From Trichosporon coremiiforme (lineage: Eukaryota; Basidiomycota; Tremellomycetes; Trichosporonales; Trichosporonaceae), in contig BCJJ01000009.1 of the NCBI GenBank assembly GCA_039545355.1, positions 496,023 to 560,022 of the forward strand: a stretch of 64,000 bases of DNA. The letters run 5' to 3'. Position 1 is the first letter of the stretch; the number at the start of each line of letters is the position of its first letter. The notes under the pieces were generated by a model, which saw only the letters and a list, made by a program, of their open reading frames with translations, searched no databases and was not told the origin of the DNA. Made by a program: the position numbers and the translations under genes. Positions 11,292 to 22,582 of the stretch are shown piece by piece.

Positions 11292-12790
11292 CTAATAGTC
11301 AAGCGGACTCATCGCGTCGCGAGCTCTCCGCAGCCTCGCCTCCGTGATCTCGAAGCAGCGGGGAAGCCCCTCCTGCCACTGCCCCGTCTGCATGTGTTGA
11401 GCGAGGTATCGAGTCGCGTTCAGGATAGTCGCCATGCCATGTCCTTTGCGTTAACCTCTGGCTCTTGACATGAGTCGCTCACCATTGTAGCCAACAGCAG
11501 CCCACAGCCCGTCCTTGCCGGGCACCTTGCCGTAGAGCGGGACCCAGTCCACGGAATGACCCATAACACCGCTCCAGACCCGAGCCACTCCCTCGCCATT
11601 CCTCTCCTCGCCCCACCCCTCGTAATTGTCCCTGCACCAGTTGGCGATCCAGTCCTTCAGTCTAGGGAGAACGACACTATCATCGTCCACCCCGTACAGC
11701 TCGGACGCCATGGACAGGTTCTGGGAGATGACGGTCGCGTTAAAGGGGCCCAATACGAGGCCACTGTGAGGCGTTTGAATCAGGTATGGTCCGTTCTCGA
11801 CGCCGTACGTTGTATCTAGAGCCCCAGTGCCGGCGTAAGTCGTGGGCGGGACGACGATTCCGCAGTGCCCTCGGTAGGGGATCACACTATAATTAGCGGA
11901 GAACGGGGTAGAAGCACTCACTGCTTGGAGAGATCGCCTTCGGTCAGATACCGCGTGTATCCGTTCGTAGCGAGGACGACGTCCTTCGCCTTGACCTTGC
12001 CCCGCTCTCCACAGTCTACGATCCATCCCTCTCCCTCCTGCTGAAGATCCATGACCGGCGTCCATGAGAACAGCTTGACGCCCCGCTCAATCGCCCGGCG
12101 CATGAGCCCAGTAACTCCACGATGCGGATGCCAGCTCCCGGAGGGCACAGTATTAACCGCAGTGGCGGCCAACCTTGCGCGCGTCCTCGCCTCCTCTCCC
12201 TTCAGCGTCTCGCACACCATCTTCCTCCCCTTATGCCTCGTCTCCTCCTGAGCCTTCAGAAATCGCTCCAGCGACTCGTCATTCCGAGCCGCGCTCTCAG
12301 GGGTAGTGTACACCTCTAGCCTTTGACCGCGCCAGAAATCGGCATCGAGTTTCTCCCGCTTCACGACGTCTTCGACATAGTCGAGATTCTCCATCTCGAA
12401 GTGGTACACGTCCACTGCGTCTGAGGGCTGCAGGCCAGATCCGCCCTCGGCGAGCGGTTTCGTCATCATGTTGATCACGCTCCAGCTCCTTGGGGCTACG
12501 TGCCCGCCATTCCGGCCCGAGGCGCACGAGGCGACATCCTTTGCTTCCAGAACTACGATGGACTTGTCTGCGGTCGGAGCGTTGGGGATCGTCAGGTGGT
12601 AGGCGAGCGCAGTGCCCGTCGCTCCGGCGCCGATGATGACATAGTCTGCCTCGGCGGGGAGGGGAGCGGAACGGCCATGGTTCCACAGTGACGTTGGACC
12701 GCGGTTCTGATGTCAGTGGACTGAGGGAGTGGGAAACCGTACGGTCGCTTGCCAGTGGGAGGTTGTGGACTGAAACTTCTGAGGAAACAT
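11292..12790 (-). CDS. FAD-dependent oxidoreductase, DAO family
   Basis: Four exons encode 462 aa: 12743-12790, 11922-12706, 11483-11886 and 11292-11443, with introns of 36, 35 and 39 nt. Splicing at the first intron removes an in-frame TGA. Residues 38-47 read YVIIGAGATG, the dinucleotide-binding GxGxxG, followed by ASGRNGGH, typical of COG0665 glycine/D-amino-acid oxidase-type enzymes. The C-terminal part has YRGHCGIVVP and the closing YNGHGM motif. No signal peptide is seen, so it is likely cytosolic or peroxisomal. Such enzymes oxidise amines or amino acids and pass electrons to oxygen. It is divergently arranged with the Zn2Cys6 factor, with 1.3 kb between the start codons, suggesting shared control. 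Confidence 0.9.
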
Positions 12791-14078
12791 AGTGAGACTG
12801 GAACAGTTAGTGATTGGTACGGAGATGTTGGATCGTCTGTGGGCAGTGCGTGATGTCACGGGGACTGCGGCATCAGCTTCATGCGTTGCTAGAGCTGCGT
12901 TGGAAGCTTGCGGTGCGCGAGGTGCGGCGCACCCCGCACCGAGACAATGAGACAGTCTGATCGCTCGATGTGGACGCTCTCGCAAACAAACAGTGCAAAC
13001 CGTCTGATCGCTCGGAGCCTGGAGCATCAGATCCCCCGGCTAGGTACTCCGAGCTATGCACGCGAACAATGGAACGGGATGATCGCCTGTGCTGAGAGAG
13101 GTCGATCTGCGTCTTCGAACTCCAGCTCTTGATTCGATCGTCCACGGGGTGGAAGCGGGGTTCCACATGCTCCCCTTATGCCTGAGCACTCTGCAGCCAG
13201 TGACGTTCGCATCTGTTATCGCAGCACCTGCACCGTGCGCACCCGACCCACTCCTTCACCAAGCGTCGGCCAACTACGCAGCAAAGATAGACCGCAGATA
13301 GAGGTTCGCAACTCACTTGACGTAACGTGATCGATGAGCGGGCGGTCAGCGGTAGTTGAGTTGCCCACGTTCTCGGCTGCGTCGCTGCGATGCTACGTCG
13401 TTCGCGGCGATAAACTGGAACGAGACGATGCCTAGCTCCGCACGGTGAAGCGGTGGAATGGAGGGATGTCTGCGGAGCGGATTGGTGCGCGGTGTGAAGC
13501 GCTGCGTGCTCATGCACGCCCACCTGGTCAGTGGTGGGGAGGAGGCACGGCGGGTGCCGCTGCGGGGCTCGCCGGAGATGGCCGACCGGCTACTGGCGCG
13601 GTACTCGTAGCGGGCGTCGCCCTGTCATTCCACCTGTCCAATCTTCAACATAACTGCACTGTTCCCACTACTTTTCGCATGCATCTTGTCCGTTTCTGTC
13701 TAGCTCGCACGATCACCTGCGGCCGCCGACAACATCGAATAGCAAAGGCACAGCAGGCACGCCCTCGACCCGTTTCAGCGACTTGGAGTGACGAAACGAT
13801 TGTCGGAAACTGGTCGCGCGAAATCACCGAGTTCTCTCGGGTTGTGAAGACCGTATTGCCGGATTTGCGAGCACGCCGAATACCACAAGCGCGACCTGGG
13901 CTCCAGCATTCATCCGTCTGCAGAGCTGCGTTTCATGCGACAACATATTGTTCTTAGAGCACACTTGATACTCTTGACAAAGGCTTGAACTGGCGCCGCG
14001 CAGAGGATAAGAGGATGCCGCGACGATCGTAGACGATCCGCTAGCGACTTAGATCGAAAGCGAAACTACGCCGCCAAG
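12791..14078. promoter_or_regulatory. Divergent promoter region between FAD oxidoreductase and Zn2Cys6 factor
   Basis: This 1.3-kb interval separates two divergent start codons and has no supported gene. It contains CGG-AGATGG-CCG at 13573-13584, the inverted CGG-N6-CCG spacing recognised by some Zn2Cys6 dimers, and GTAACGTGATC at 13322-13332, an 11-mer that recurs twice upstream of the GMC gene at 37.95 kb. Both are candidate operators only. Confidence 0.4.
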
Positions 14079-16739
14079 ATGACGCCGGCAGAATCAAAGC
14101 CGGTCATCCCCATCCCAATTTCGAGGCCACACCAAGGTCAACATGCAGGTGAGCTGCTGCTAGTAGCGTTTGGACATACCGCGCCATCTTGGCCTAAAGC
14201 CTTTCACGACGACTGACTCTGCAGAATCCTCCTCGGCCGCGTCCTCTGCCCGCCGCGGGGCCCAGTCCCCGACACGCTACAAGAAGCGCGGCTACGGCCA
14301 CTCGTGCCATGTGAGCCAGACCTCCACCTTTCTCCACCTTGTCCTTCCTCCGCATCTTCATCGAGCTCCAACTGACAATGACAGGCCTGCCGCGTCCGCA
14401 AAGTCAAGTGCGAGGACGGCGAGAACCCGCCCTGCAAGGCATGCCGGGAGGCGAACACGGTCTGCGAGCAAGTGCCCAGTAAACGAGCAAAGAAACCGCG
14501 CGAGTTCGACCCAGCAATCATCGACGACTTCGAGCGACGGCTGCAGCGTCTCGAGAGTCTGGCTCACATCCCCCGCTCCCCGCCACCGAATGGGTACTCC
14601 CCCTCTCCCGCCAGCGGTCCGCTACCGCTACCACCCGACTTTGAACCACCAGGCAGCTCTCTGCGTGGCGCATCAGCGCTGCCAGACATAAGTGGGCTGC
14701 CCGGTGTCAGCGTGGGGAGTGTGGGGAGTGTGGGTGGCGTGCGTGACTTCGAGGGCAGCGGGAGTAACAGCGCGAGCGGCGAGGTGGAGCTGGGCAGACC
14801 GCAGTATCACCTCGGCACAGCAAAGCGACCAGTGTACCACGGCGAGCTGAGCATGTTCGAGGATCCCGATGGCCGACCCTCGGCGGCCGCATCGCCGACG
14901 CACGAGGAAGCCTCACCACAGGTGTGGAGCGAGGAGCGACTCCGTGCCGCCGCGCGATTGCGGCATCGCTACGCCGACCCCGACGACGGCGAGGCATGGC
15001 TCGATGCGTACTTCTCCTGGGCTAGTCCGGTGTACGCCGTCGTGCACCGGCCGACATTTCTCCGTAAGTGCGAGCGTCACCGCACTGAGCACCAGTTTGC
15101 ACGAATGCGGGGCCGATAGTGGGGGGTCAGAGTGCTGACATCGCAGGGGACATGGCGCTCGGGGGCCCGTACTTCTCCGAGTTCCTGCTCATTGTGATCT
15201 ACTGCACGGGCATCCGACTCACGTACAGCATGGACGAGGCGGAGCGCACGCAGAAGGGCGAGCACTACGTCAACCTCGCGATGAACATGCTGGCCGACCA
15301 GGTCATGGGTCCGGGGCGAATATGCACTGTTCGTGAGTAAGCGCGAGGCATAGCCGGGTGTAACCCCCGGCTCCGGGTGGCAGCGCGCACCTGCACTTAG
15401 CGCTCACCCCTTCGCTACGCTGCACGCACCTGTCGAGATCTAGGAACGTTACTAACCCATCGCAGAAGCGTTACTCGGTTTGTCGGGCCGACAATGCGCA
15501 CTCGGCCGGACCAACCAAGCCTGGATGCTTGCCGGGATGGCGATAAGGATGATGCAGGATATGGGCCTGCACCTTGCGGTCGGAGACGAATCCCGCTTCA
15601 GCCAAGAGGACCGAGACATGCGACGGCGGATATACTGGTCCGCTTATTGCTGGGACAAGACCTTGGCTCTTACGTTGGGCCGCGAGCCCTCCCTGCTCCT
15701 ACGAGCAGGTCTCACGCCGGACATTATCCCCCCAGACGCGGACGACGAACTGATATGGTCTCCCGCCCTGCCGCCTGGGAAGGCGCTCCCGATGGGCCAG
15801 TATCCCGCCCAGCCGTTGCTGAAGTCCTTCTGCCTGCGCCACTTTGCGGCTCTGAACATCCAGCTCGAGTCGATCATCGCCAACATGTACTCACCCGGTA
15901 GTGCGCACGCGCGCTCGCACCAGTACTTGTCCATGGCGATCGAGCGTTTGGAAACGTGGAGGAGGCAACTGCCAGCCGAACTGAAGCTGGAAGCGGGCAA
16001 CTTACCCCTATTCTCTCCTCCGACGAACATCATGATCCTCAACATGCTCTACCATGCCGTGCGGATCCTGATCTACCGCCCGCTGCTTACCGCCAACAAC
16101 CGCTCAGGTCCAAGTTCAGCGCTGAACCACTGCCGCTCCGCCGCAATCGGGATCCATGAGCTCCTGAGCTTGTGGGGACGCACATTCGGCCACACGTGTC
16201 TGCACTATCTCCTGCTCTACTGCTGTTTCCTGAGTGCGTGTGTCGACATCATCCTGATCCGGACGGGGTCAGCGTTCATCCGTGCCGAAGCGCTGCAGCG
16301 GGTGCATCTCTGCCTCGAGATCCTCGAGACTGCCTCCATGCAAGGACCGGGCATCAAGCGCGGCATTCGCAGCATCCACACGCAGCTGAACCGCGCCAGC
16401 GAGGAGTTCCAACAACAGCAGCAGCAGCATCAGCACAGTCGTCATCGCCGCGAGCGGGGACACAACCATGACCGCGACCCACAGGGACCCGGCACGTCGA
16501 GTTCCATGGGACTCGATACTCCAGCGGGTCCAGCGACGGGCCAGACGCAGATCAGCGACAGCAGCTCCATGATCCTCCCCAGTCCACAGGACGTGCATGG
16601 GATCTGGTTCGACGGAGGCGAGGTCTGGGATAACACGAACCTGCTCCAGATTCTCGGACCTGCGCCGCTGAACACGGAGGACCCCTTCTCCTTCGCGCTC
16701 GACAATATAGACAGCACGGGCGGGTTTAACTTCTACTGA
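14079..16739 (+). CDS. Zn2Cys6 fungal transcription factor
   Basis: Five exons give 764 aa: 14079-14148, 14225-14310, 14385-15063, 15147-15332 and 15466-16739. The binuclear zinc cluster is C51-X2-C54-X6-C61-X7-C69-X2-C72-X6-C79, preceded by a basic YKKRGYGHS, and one intron splits it inside SCH/ACR. A short basic-helical linker (DDFERRLQRLESL) follows. The middle carries a fungal-specific transcription-factor domain (PF04082 type), with RRRIYWSAYCWDK and YHAVRILIYRPLL as characteristic segments. The tail has a Gln/His-rich run and an acidic-aromatic end (FDGGEVWDN...), a plausible activation region. The start at 14079 is the only upstream ATG that joins exon 2 in phase. Its position between oxidoreductase and permease suggests it is the pathway-specific regulator. 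Confidence 0.92.
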
Positions 16740-17036
16740 CCCCAGAGTACATTAGCAATACATAGACATCGAACATAGATTAGAGTAAGGAAGAAGCGGC
16801 ATGCATAGCGATTACTAGCTAGTCATTAATGATGCGTTGCGCTAGGCGCGAATTGAAGAGGAGAGAAACTAAAAAGTGAAGTGTTGCCCGGAAGAATGTC
16901 TAGTCTAGGAGTTCAAGATTATGCCCGGAAGAGATGAGTAAGATGTGAAGTCGTGGGACTGCTTTTGAGGTTGAGCTTGGCTGAGCTCGTCGACGCCTGC
17001 ACCTTTGGTCGCTAAGATCGCTGCGCGGAATCTGGC

Positions 17037-18623
17037 CTAGAGACCATGCTTGATATCGTTCGGTCCCATGCGGCGATTCTCGCGGATGAGACACCACCTG
17101 AGCAGGAAACTGAGGCAGATGCAGAGGAAGACCATGATGGCGCTCACGGTGAAGGCGGGGACGTACCGCGGGCCATACTTGGGCGGGTAGAGGTAAGGGC
17201 TCCAGATCTGGGCCATGTTGCCGAATGCGTTGATGGTGCCGTACGCGATGGCGCGTGTGGTGCGCGGGCGCGGGAATGTGCTCGCGATCCAGGCCAGGAA
17301 CACGGTGAACGAGCTAGAGAGACCGCCAGTCATGAAGAAGATGGAGACGTAGCGCGGCGCAAGGGCTGTCGTGCTCGCGGCAATGATGAAACCGATAATC
17401 GCCAGGACCATCGGGATCGTGTAGTGGAAACAGCGCTCGCGGAACCGGTCACTCGAGTACGAGACGATCAACTCCGTGATGGCTGGGACGCAGTAGGGCG
17501 GGGCCGTGAGCAGCAGGGTGGTGACACGCGAGCGGCCGAACTGCGCAATGACAGTCGGCACGAAGCTGTTGTATCCTCCGGCGGTCGTCATGGTGGCGTA
17601 GATGAGGGCCATGAGCCAGACCTTGTAGTCGCTCCAGGTGCGCAGGAGGCGCTGCTTCGTGGGCACGTCGTCGTCGAAGTCCTCGACGCCGACGTCGCGC
17701 TTCAGGCGGAACTGCGCGAGCTTGCGCTCCTTCTCATTCAGCCACCAGGTGGAGCCGGGGAAGTCGGGGAGGATCGCCATCGCGCAAAGACCGACGAAGA
17801 CCGTGATCGCGCCCTCGATGATGAAGAGCCAGCGCCAGGACTCCTTGCCCCGCGCTCCGTCGAGGCCACCCTGGATGCCCGCGGCGATGAGACCGGCCCA
17901 CGCTCCGGACAGGTGCGCGCCAGTGTACAGGATGGAGGTACGGAAAGCGAGCTCGCGCTTCGTGTACCACGACGAGAGCAGGAAGAGGCAGCCCGGGAAG
18001 AAGGGCGCCTCGAGCATGCCGAGGAAGAAGCGGGTCACGATCAGGTGCGAGTAGTCGTTCGCGATGCCTGTCAGGGCCGACACCATGCCCCACAGCATGA
18101 CGAAGCACGCGAGGTAGATGGACGGACGGCTGATCTTGGACATGACAATGTTGGACGGGATCTGGCCCACGATGTAGCCACAGAAGAAGACGGAGAGCGC
18201 CGTGTTGAAGTTCTGCCCCTTCATGCCGAGGTCCTTCTCGATGCCCTGCACACGGGCGAGCCTGTTGTCAGCTGCGTGCTTGGTCGTGTGCGCCGAGCTG
18301 TGGTCCAGCCCCAGCGAGTCAGGCGCGGAGAAACATGGCCGCGCCCTCCGACTGAAACATTTCGGACGAGTTCACTCACGAGAGAGCGTTGCGGTCGAGG
18401 TAATTCAAAATCAGCAGCAGGAACAGGATCGGCATCATGTGCAGGTCGATCTGGAGTCAGCGTTGACCGGCACAGTGGAGCGCACCTTCCATTTCAGCTT
18501 GCGGACGGCATATTGGTACTCCTCCTCTGCCAGGCCAAGGGGCTGGACGTCGAGGGTGTCATGGTCGAGCGCGGCGTCGGCGGGCGCGAGGGCCGGCTTT
18601 TCGTCGTAGACGGGGGCGCTCAT
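17037..18623 (-). CDS. MFS permease, DAL5/allantoate anion:cation symporter family
   Basis: Three exons give 477 aa: 18486-18623, 18380-18450 and 17037-18261, with introns of 35 and 118 nt. After a cytosolic acidic N-terminus, the first helix contains LLILNYLDRNALS, the hallmark of DAL5-type carriers, then GMKGQNFNTALSVFFCGY and GMLEAPFFPGCLFLLSSWY. About 12 hydrophobic segments follow, with a charged central loop near KRDVGVEDFDDD. The family imports carboxylates, ureides, vitamins or sulfonates with protons across the plasma membrane. It is tail-to-tail with the Zn2Cys6 factor and probably supplies substrate for the neighbouring oxidoreductase; which substrate is not evident. Confidence 0.93.
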
Positions 18624-20628
18624 CCTCTTGCTGGGAGATCGTTGTGGGGAAGAAGTCTCGTGAGCAGCAGGAGGCGGAGATTTATAGTCGCGGCCGGGCG
18701 GCTATGGCTCTTGGCTTTGCAGGCTCGGCACCGTAGTCAAAAGTCCAAGTCCATAACCGCGCACCGCTGCGTCCTTTGCCGTGCCGGATGTAGTGGGGTA
18801 TCAGAAGAAACCGAGACCGAGACCCAAGGAGGGAGCAGCCCCTGCGCTAGTGTTCTCAGCGCGCGAGACAGCCAGTGAGAAGAGCCCAGACCACGTGCGT
18901 AGAGGAAGCGATTTGGGCAATCTACAGGTGGCGCCGTGCTCGCAAAGGGAAATTCCTGAAAATCTAAGAAGATGCCGCCGGACTGCACGCTGACAGCAGC
19001 GCATCGGGAGAGCGACGGAGGGCCGATAAAGTTTCAGCAAGGGATCAAAGATAGCACACCGCAATCAGCTGCCGCTCGTCCACGCTCCAAACCCAGGTCC
19101 TCCCAGGAACAGCGCCCGAGCCTGAGCAAGCCCATGTCTGCTTGAGCTGGCAAATCGCGATGTCGGAATATCTTGGCTCCACCAGACATGACACTGACTC
19201 GATCCCTCCGTCCTCACTGACACTGTTCCCTGGGCTGCCCCTCCTCTGCTCCCCATCCCCCATCGCGAGGTCGCCGCAGCGTACGCGCCCACGGCACGGC
19301 ACTACGCCAGCCCAGTCCGGACCGGTTACCCCACATGCCGTCAAATCCAACACGCAGCCATGCCGTAGTATCTACCCGAGTGTCCATCTCGGGCGGCGCA
19401 CCTGTCTCATGACGTGCAGTTTGTGGCTCGCCGTACCGCGCTACGGCTGCCCAGCATACCCAGAGCGGCCCACGGGTAGTAACCACCGGCGCCTTTACAG
19501 ATTCGTGTGCATTTGTTATTCCTGCTCACGGTCGTCCGTGTCTCCGCAGCTCCTCCGTAGCGCGCCCAAGGCAGGCAGCAAGCTGCCCGGATCATCTGGT
19601 CACCCCAAACAGATCTTGGCGGCCCGGCGCCTCAGCGAGGAATGCAGCTGCGACGAATTCCACCAAACGCCTCGTCACAATGGTGCGGAAACGGGGATCC
19701 GGCTTCCTGGAATCGCACATCACGAACACCTCACGATCTCGCGCACTCCTACTTACCGGTCCCTCGGCCCTCGGCATCCCCAACTGCCGGCGGCAGCAAG
19801 AGGAACAAAGGAATGTCGTGTTTCGCCGCGAGGGAGTCGACGCAGCTGTTGCCGTGGCCAAGTGACGACCCCAGACCTGTCAGACACCGTGTGCCCCAGC
19901 AACGAGACACATGCCCAACGATCACCGTGCCTCTCTGGCTGCTGATTGGGATACGGCGTCATCCCCACCTGAACAGTCTGGAGAGCCGCCGGCGGATCTC
20001 CAAGCTGTGGGGAGGATCCGGAGGGAGGTGCCGGCGGCTTGGGGAGGTGGCGAGGAGCGATCTAGGAGTGCAGGAGTGCCGATGCGAGATTAGGGAGGGG
20101 CGGCATACAAAGGCGCGGGCAGAAATGACCGAGCGCGATGCATGCCCAAGTCTCGACATTTTTCGGGGTCTATCCGCATCAGCCTGTCCTGAGCGTTGCC
20201 TGGTCCACGCCTTTTGATGTCCATCTGGGAATCAATCTCCCACACTCGACGTATCATCCTTCAAGGATGCATGGTTGACAAGCGACAAGCTGGTGTAGGC
20301 CGAGCTCGGCGTCGCTCAGTGTGACGGTGAGGGAGGGTGTCTTGGGCGAGACGGGGCCAAAAAACGTGGCAATCGAGGGAATCGAGGGAAACGCGACGCA
20401 CAGCCTTCCCAAACCACACCAGGCAGGCTCGCTTCCTCGCCATCGCTCATCGTTCAGTCGCACTTTCTCTCACCTCTCGCCTCTCTCTCCGACTGTCCTT
20501 CTTGCCTATTCTCTTTTTCCCCTTTGCACGACTGCACGACCGAACGCTTTTCCCAAAACACAACGCGCGATCACGAAAACGCGTAGTCCAGTTTCTTTCG
20601 CCGCCCAAACACCGATCACCGCTTAAGC
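18624..20628. other. Intergenic interval
   Basis: Promoter side of the permease at the left and a CT-rich leader (about 20460-20628) of the Asn/Gly-rich protein at the right. Several open frames exist, but none has domain content or consistent codon use. No RNA gene is recognised. Confidence 0.5.
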
Positions 20629-21761
20629 ATGTCGGACGCTCAGCTTGCTGGTCCCACGCCTGCCCCCGTCCCGGGAGACTGGTACTACGGTCTCGAGCGA
20701 CGACAAGACCCCCAGCAGGGCGGAGACAACAACAATGGCGGTAACAACGGGGGCAACAACGCTGGAAACAACGACAACAACAACCAGAACGCCGGCAACA
20801 ACGGCCAGAACGGCGGTAACAACAACCAGAACGGTGGAAATAACAACCAGAACGGAGGGAACGCCAACAACGACAACAACGGCGGAAACAACAACAACCA
20901 GAACGGAGGGAACAACAACAACAACCAGAACGGAGGGAACAACAACAACAACCAGCAGAACGGAGGGAACAACAACAACAATCAGAACGGCGGCAATGCC
21001 AACGGCAACCAGGCGAGCAGCAATGGCAACAACGGCGGCAACAACAACAACCGCCCGACGACGACCGGCAACTCGACGTCGTTAAAGATTCCCCAGTCGG
21101 CTCCGGCGGGCAGCATTGTCATGATTCAGCCGGCGTCCTCGGCGAGCCAGAGCTACTACAAGATTGCGTCTGGGGAGGACATCACGTTCAAGTGGAACTT
21201 CACGAACGTGATCGCGCAGCCCGAGTCGATCACGGTTGTTGCCTACTGTGCCGACAACAACGTCGAATACAAGGTCGGCCCGACCGACGGCTCCTCGAAC
21301 ACGCTGCCCGGCAAGGCGACTCAAGTGGTCTGGAATCCGTACGAGTGGCAGCTGCAGCCCGGCCAGACCCCCTTCCAGCAGGCGACGTACACGCTCAAGA
21401 TCTTCGACGAGCGCGGAACCGGCGTTGCTCTCAAGGCTGGATACCTCACGCCGTACACCGGTACCAAGTTCGGCATGTACATGCCGCAGGCGTACACGCC
21501 TTTCCCTGGTGAGTAACAACTGAGCTGATACTCTGTCCAGTTGAGTGTTTCGCAGCGTCCCGCGTCGCTCTGTCTGGACGGGGTGTCTACGAGGCGCGGG
21601 CCGATAGCTAGCAGACCTCGGAGAGTTTTATCTGACACGCAGACTGGAAGTGCTCGACGTGCAATGCTGCCCTCGCGCAGCTCTCCGAGCCGGCCGGTCT
21701 CAGTATCTTCGTCTCGCTCTTTGTCATGCTCGTCTCGGCTTGGGGCATCCTGCGCCGTTAA
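20629..21761 (+). CDS. Asn/Gly-rich protein with conserved beta-domain and C-terminal membrane helix (DUF7137-like)
   Basis: Two exons (20629-21508, 21643-21761) give 332 aa. Residues about 34-145 are a low-complexity tract of Asn, Gly and Gln, with units such as NGGNNNNNQ. About residues 150-293 form a globular region (SLKIPQSAPAGSIVMIQP...TFKWNFTNV...TYTLKIFDERG), matching fungal proteins annotated DUF7137. The short second exon adds DWKCSTCNAAL and a hydrophobic helix (LSIFVSLFVMLVSAWGIL) ending ILRR. A stop lies three bases upstream of this ATG. No N-terminal signal peptide is evident, although LERRQ resembles a Kex2 site; an undetected upstream exon is possible. Likely a surface or secretory-pathway membrane protein of unknown role. 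Confidence 0.85.
20728..21060 (+). repeat. AAC/GGN-rich coding low-complexity tract
   Basis: Imperfect repeats built from AACAACAAC and AACGGAGGG code for the Asn/Gly/Gln tract of the overlapping gene. The antisense frame is correspondingly leucine/phenylalanine-rich and open, but is an artefact of the repeat. Confidence 0.8.
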
Positions 21762-22582
21762 CGGCGCCGTTACGACGTTCAACATTGCATCAAACGCCTA
21801 CGACATAAGCCCACCAACCAACGCCCGAAAGGGACAGGACTTTGCATTATATACTACGACCAGTGACGCCGTGTATGTACATAGATTTTCATTGTCACGG
21901 GTGCGGCGACCCGCGAGTGTAGCGAGCGAGAGGGGCGGGCTTACCCATCTGAACGAGAGCAATGAGCCGAGGAGGGTGGACAGACTCGTCACTGCCCCGC
22001 CTGCTGTGTTTTCATCGCCCTCCGCAGCTACGCAACCGTACGACCGTTTCCAGACAATCGGCACACTCGGCACAGCTCAGCGTGCCTCTGAATTGAACGG
22101 GGTGAAGAGCTACGCGACGGCCTCGGAGTCTGCACGTGACTCTCCACGACTTGGCTCGTAACGAGGTCGCCCACAATCTAATCGCAAGAGGCACTGGAGC
22201 TGACCAGCTGACCTGTACTGATCCCAGAGCAGTGGAGTGCCGTGGTCGGATACGGCTCACAACCGATGCTGATCGCGGGAGAACAGTCGGCCGAGCCGCG
22301 GAGCGCGGAACAGGCGATTCAAATCGCGCATCGCGGATAAGAATTCGCCGCAGACCGTTGTGCTCGCTTGAACCTGCCAGTTCGTGGTTCCGATATCGGA
22401 ACTTAACATGGACGCTGACCGCTGGTCGTGGTGAAGAGTTGCTGAAATGAGCCCAGAATGCTACAGAATGAGTGTCCTATGAATCGAGTGGAGAAGAGTA
22501 TCTAAATGAGTGTCTCCGTGTGTCTGATGTTTGGCCATGGGCATACGGCGAGCCTGATGTGGGCGATGGAGATGCCAATGGA
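21762..22582. other. Intergenic interval between two convergent 3' ends
   Basis: Flanked by the end of the Asn/Gly-rich gene (+) and the end of the GMC gene (-). No coding or RNA feature is supported. Confidence 0.5.

Noticed and set aside
12707..12742. Nonsense TGA in the FAD oxidoreductase N-terminus
   Set aside because: A 36-nt GT..AG intron with a CTGAC branch point removes it in phase, and the joined sequence matches the family start.
17046..18878. 610-codon plus-strand frame across the DAL5-type permease
   Set aside because: Mirror of a codon-biased gene; charged low-complexity translation and no splice signals.
19142..19945. 267-codon frame downstream of the permease promoter
   Set aside because: No domain, Ser/Pro/Arg-rich random-like composition, no matching splice structure.
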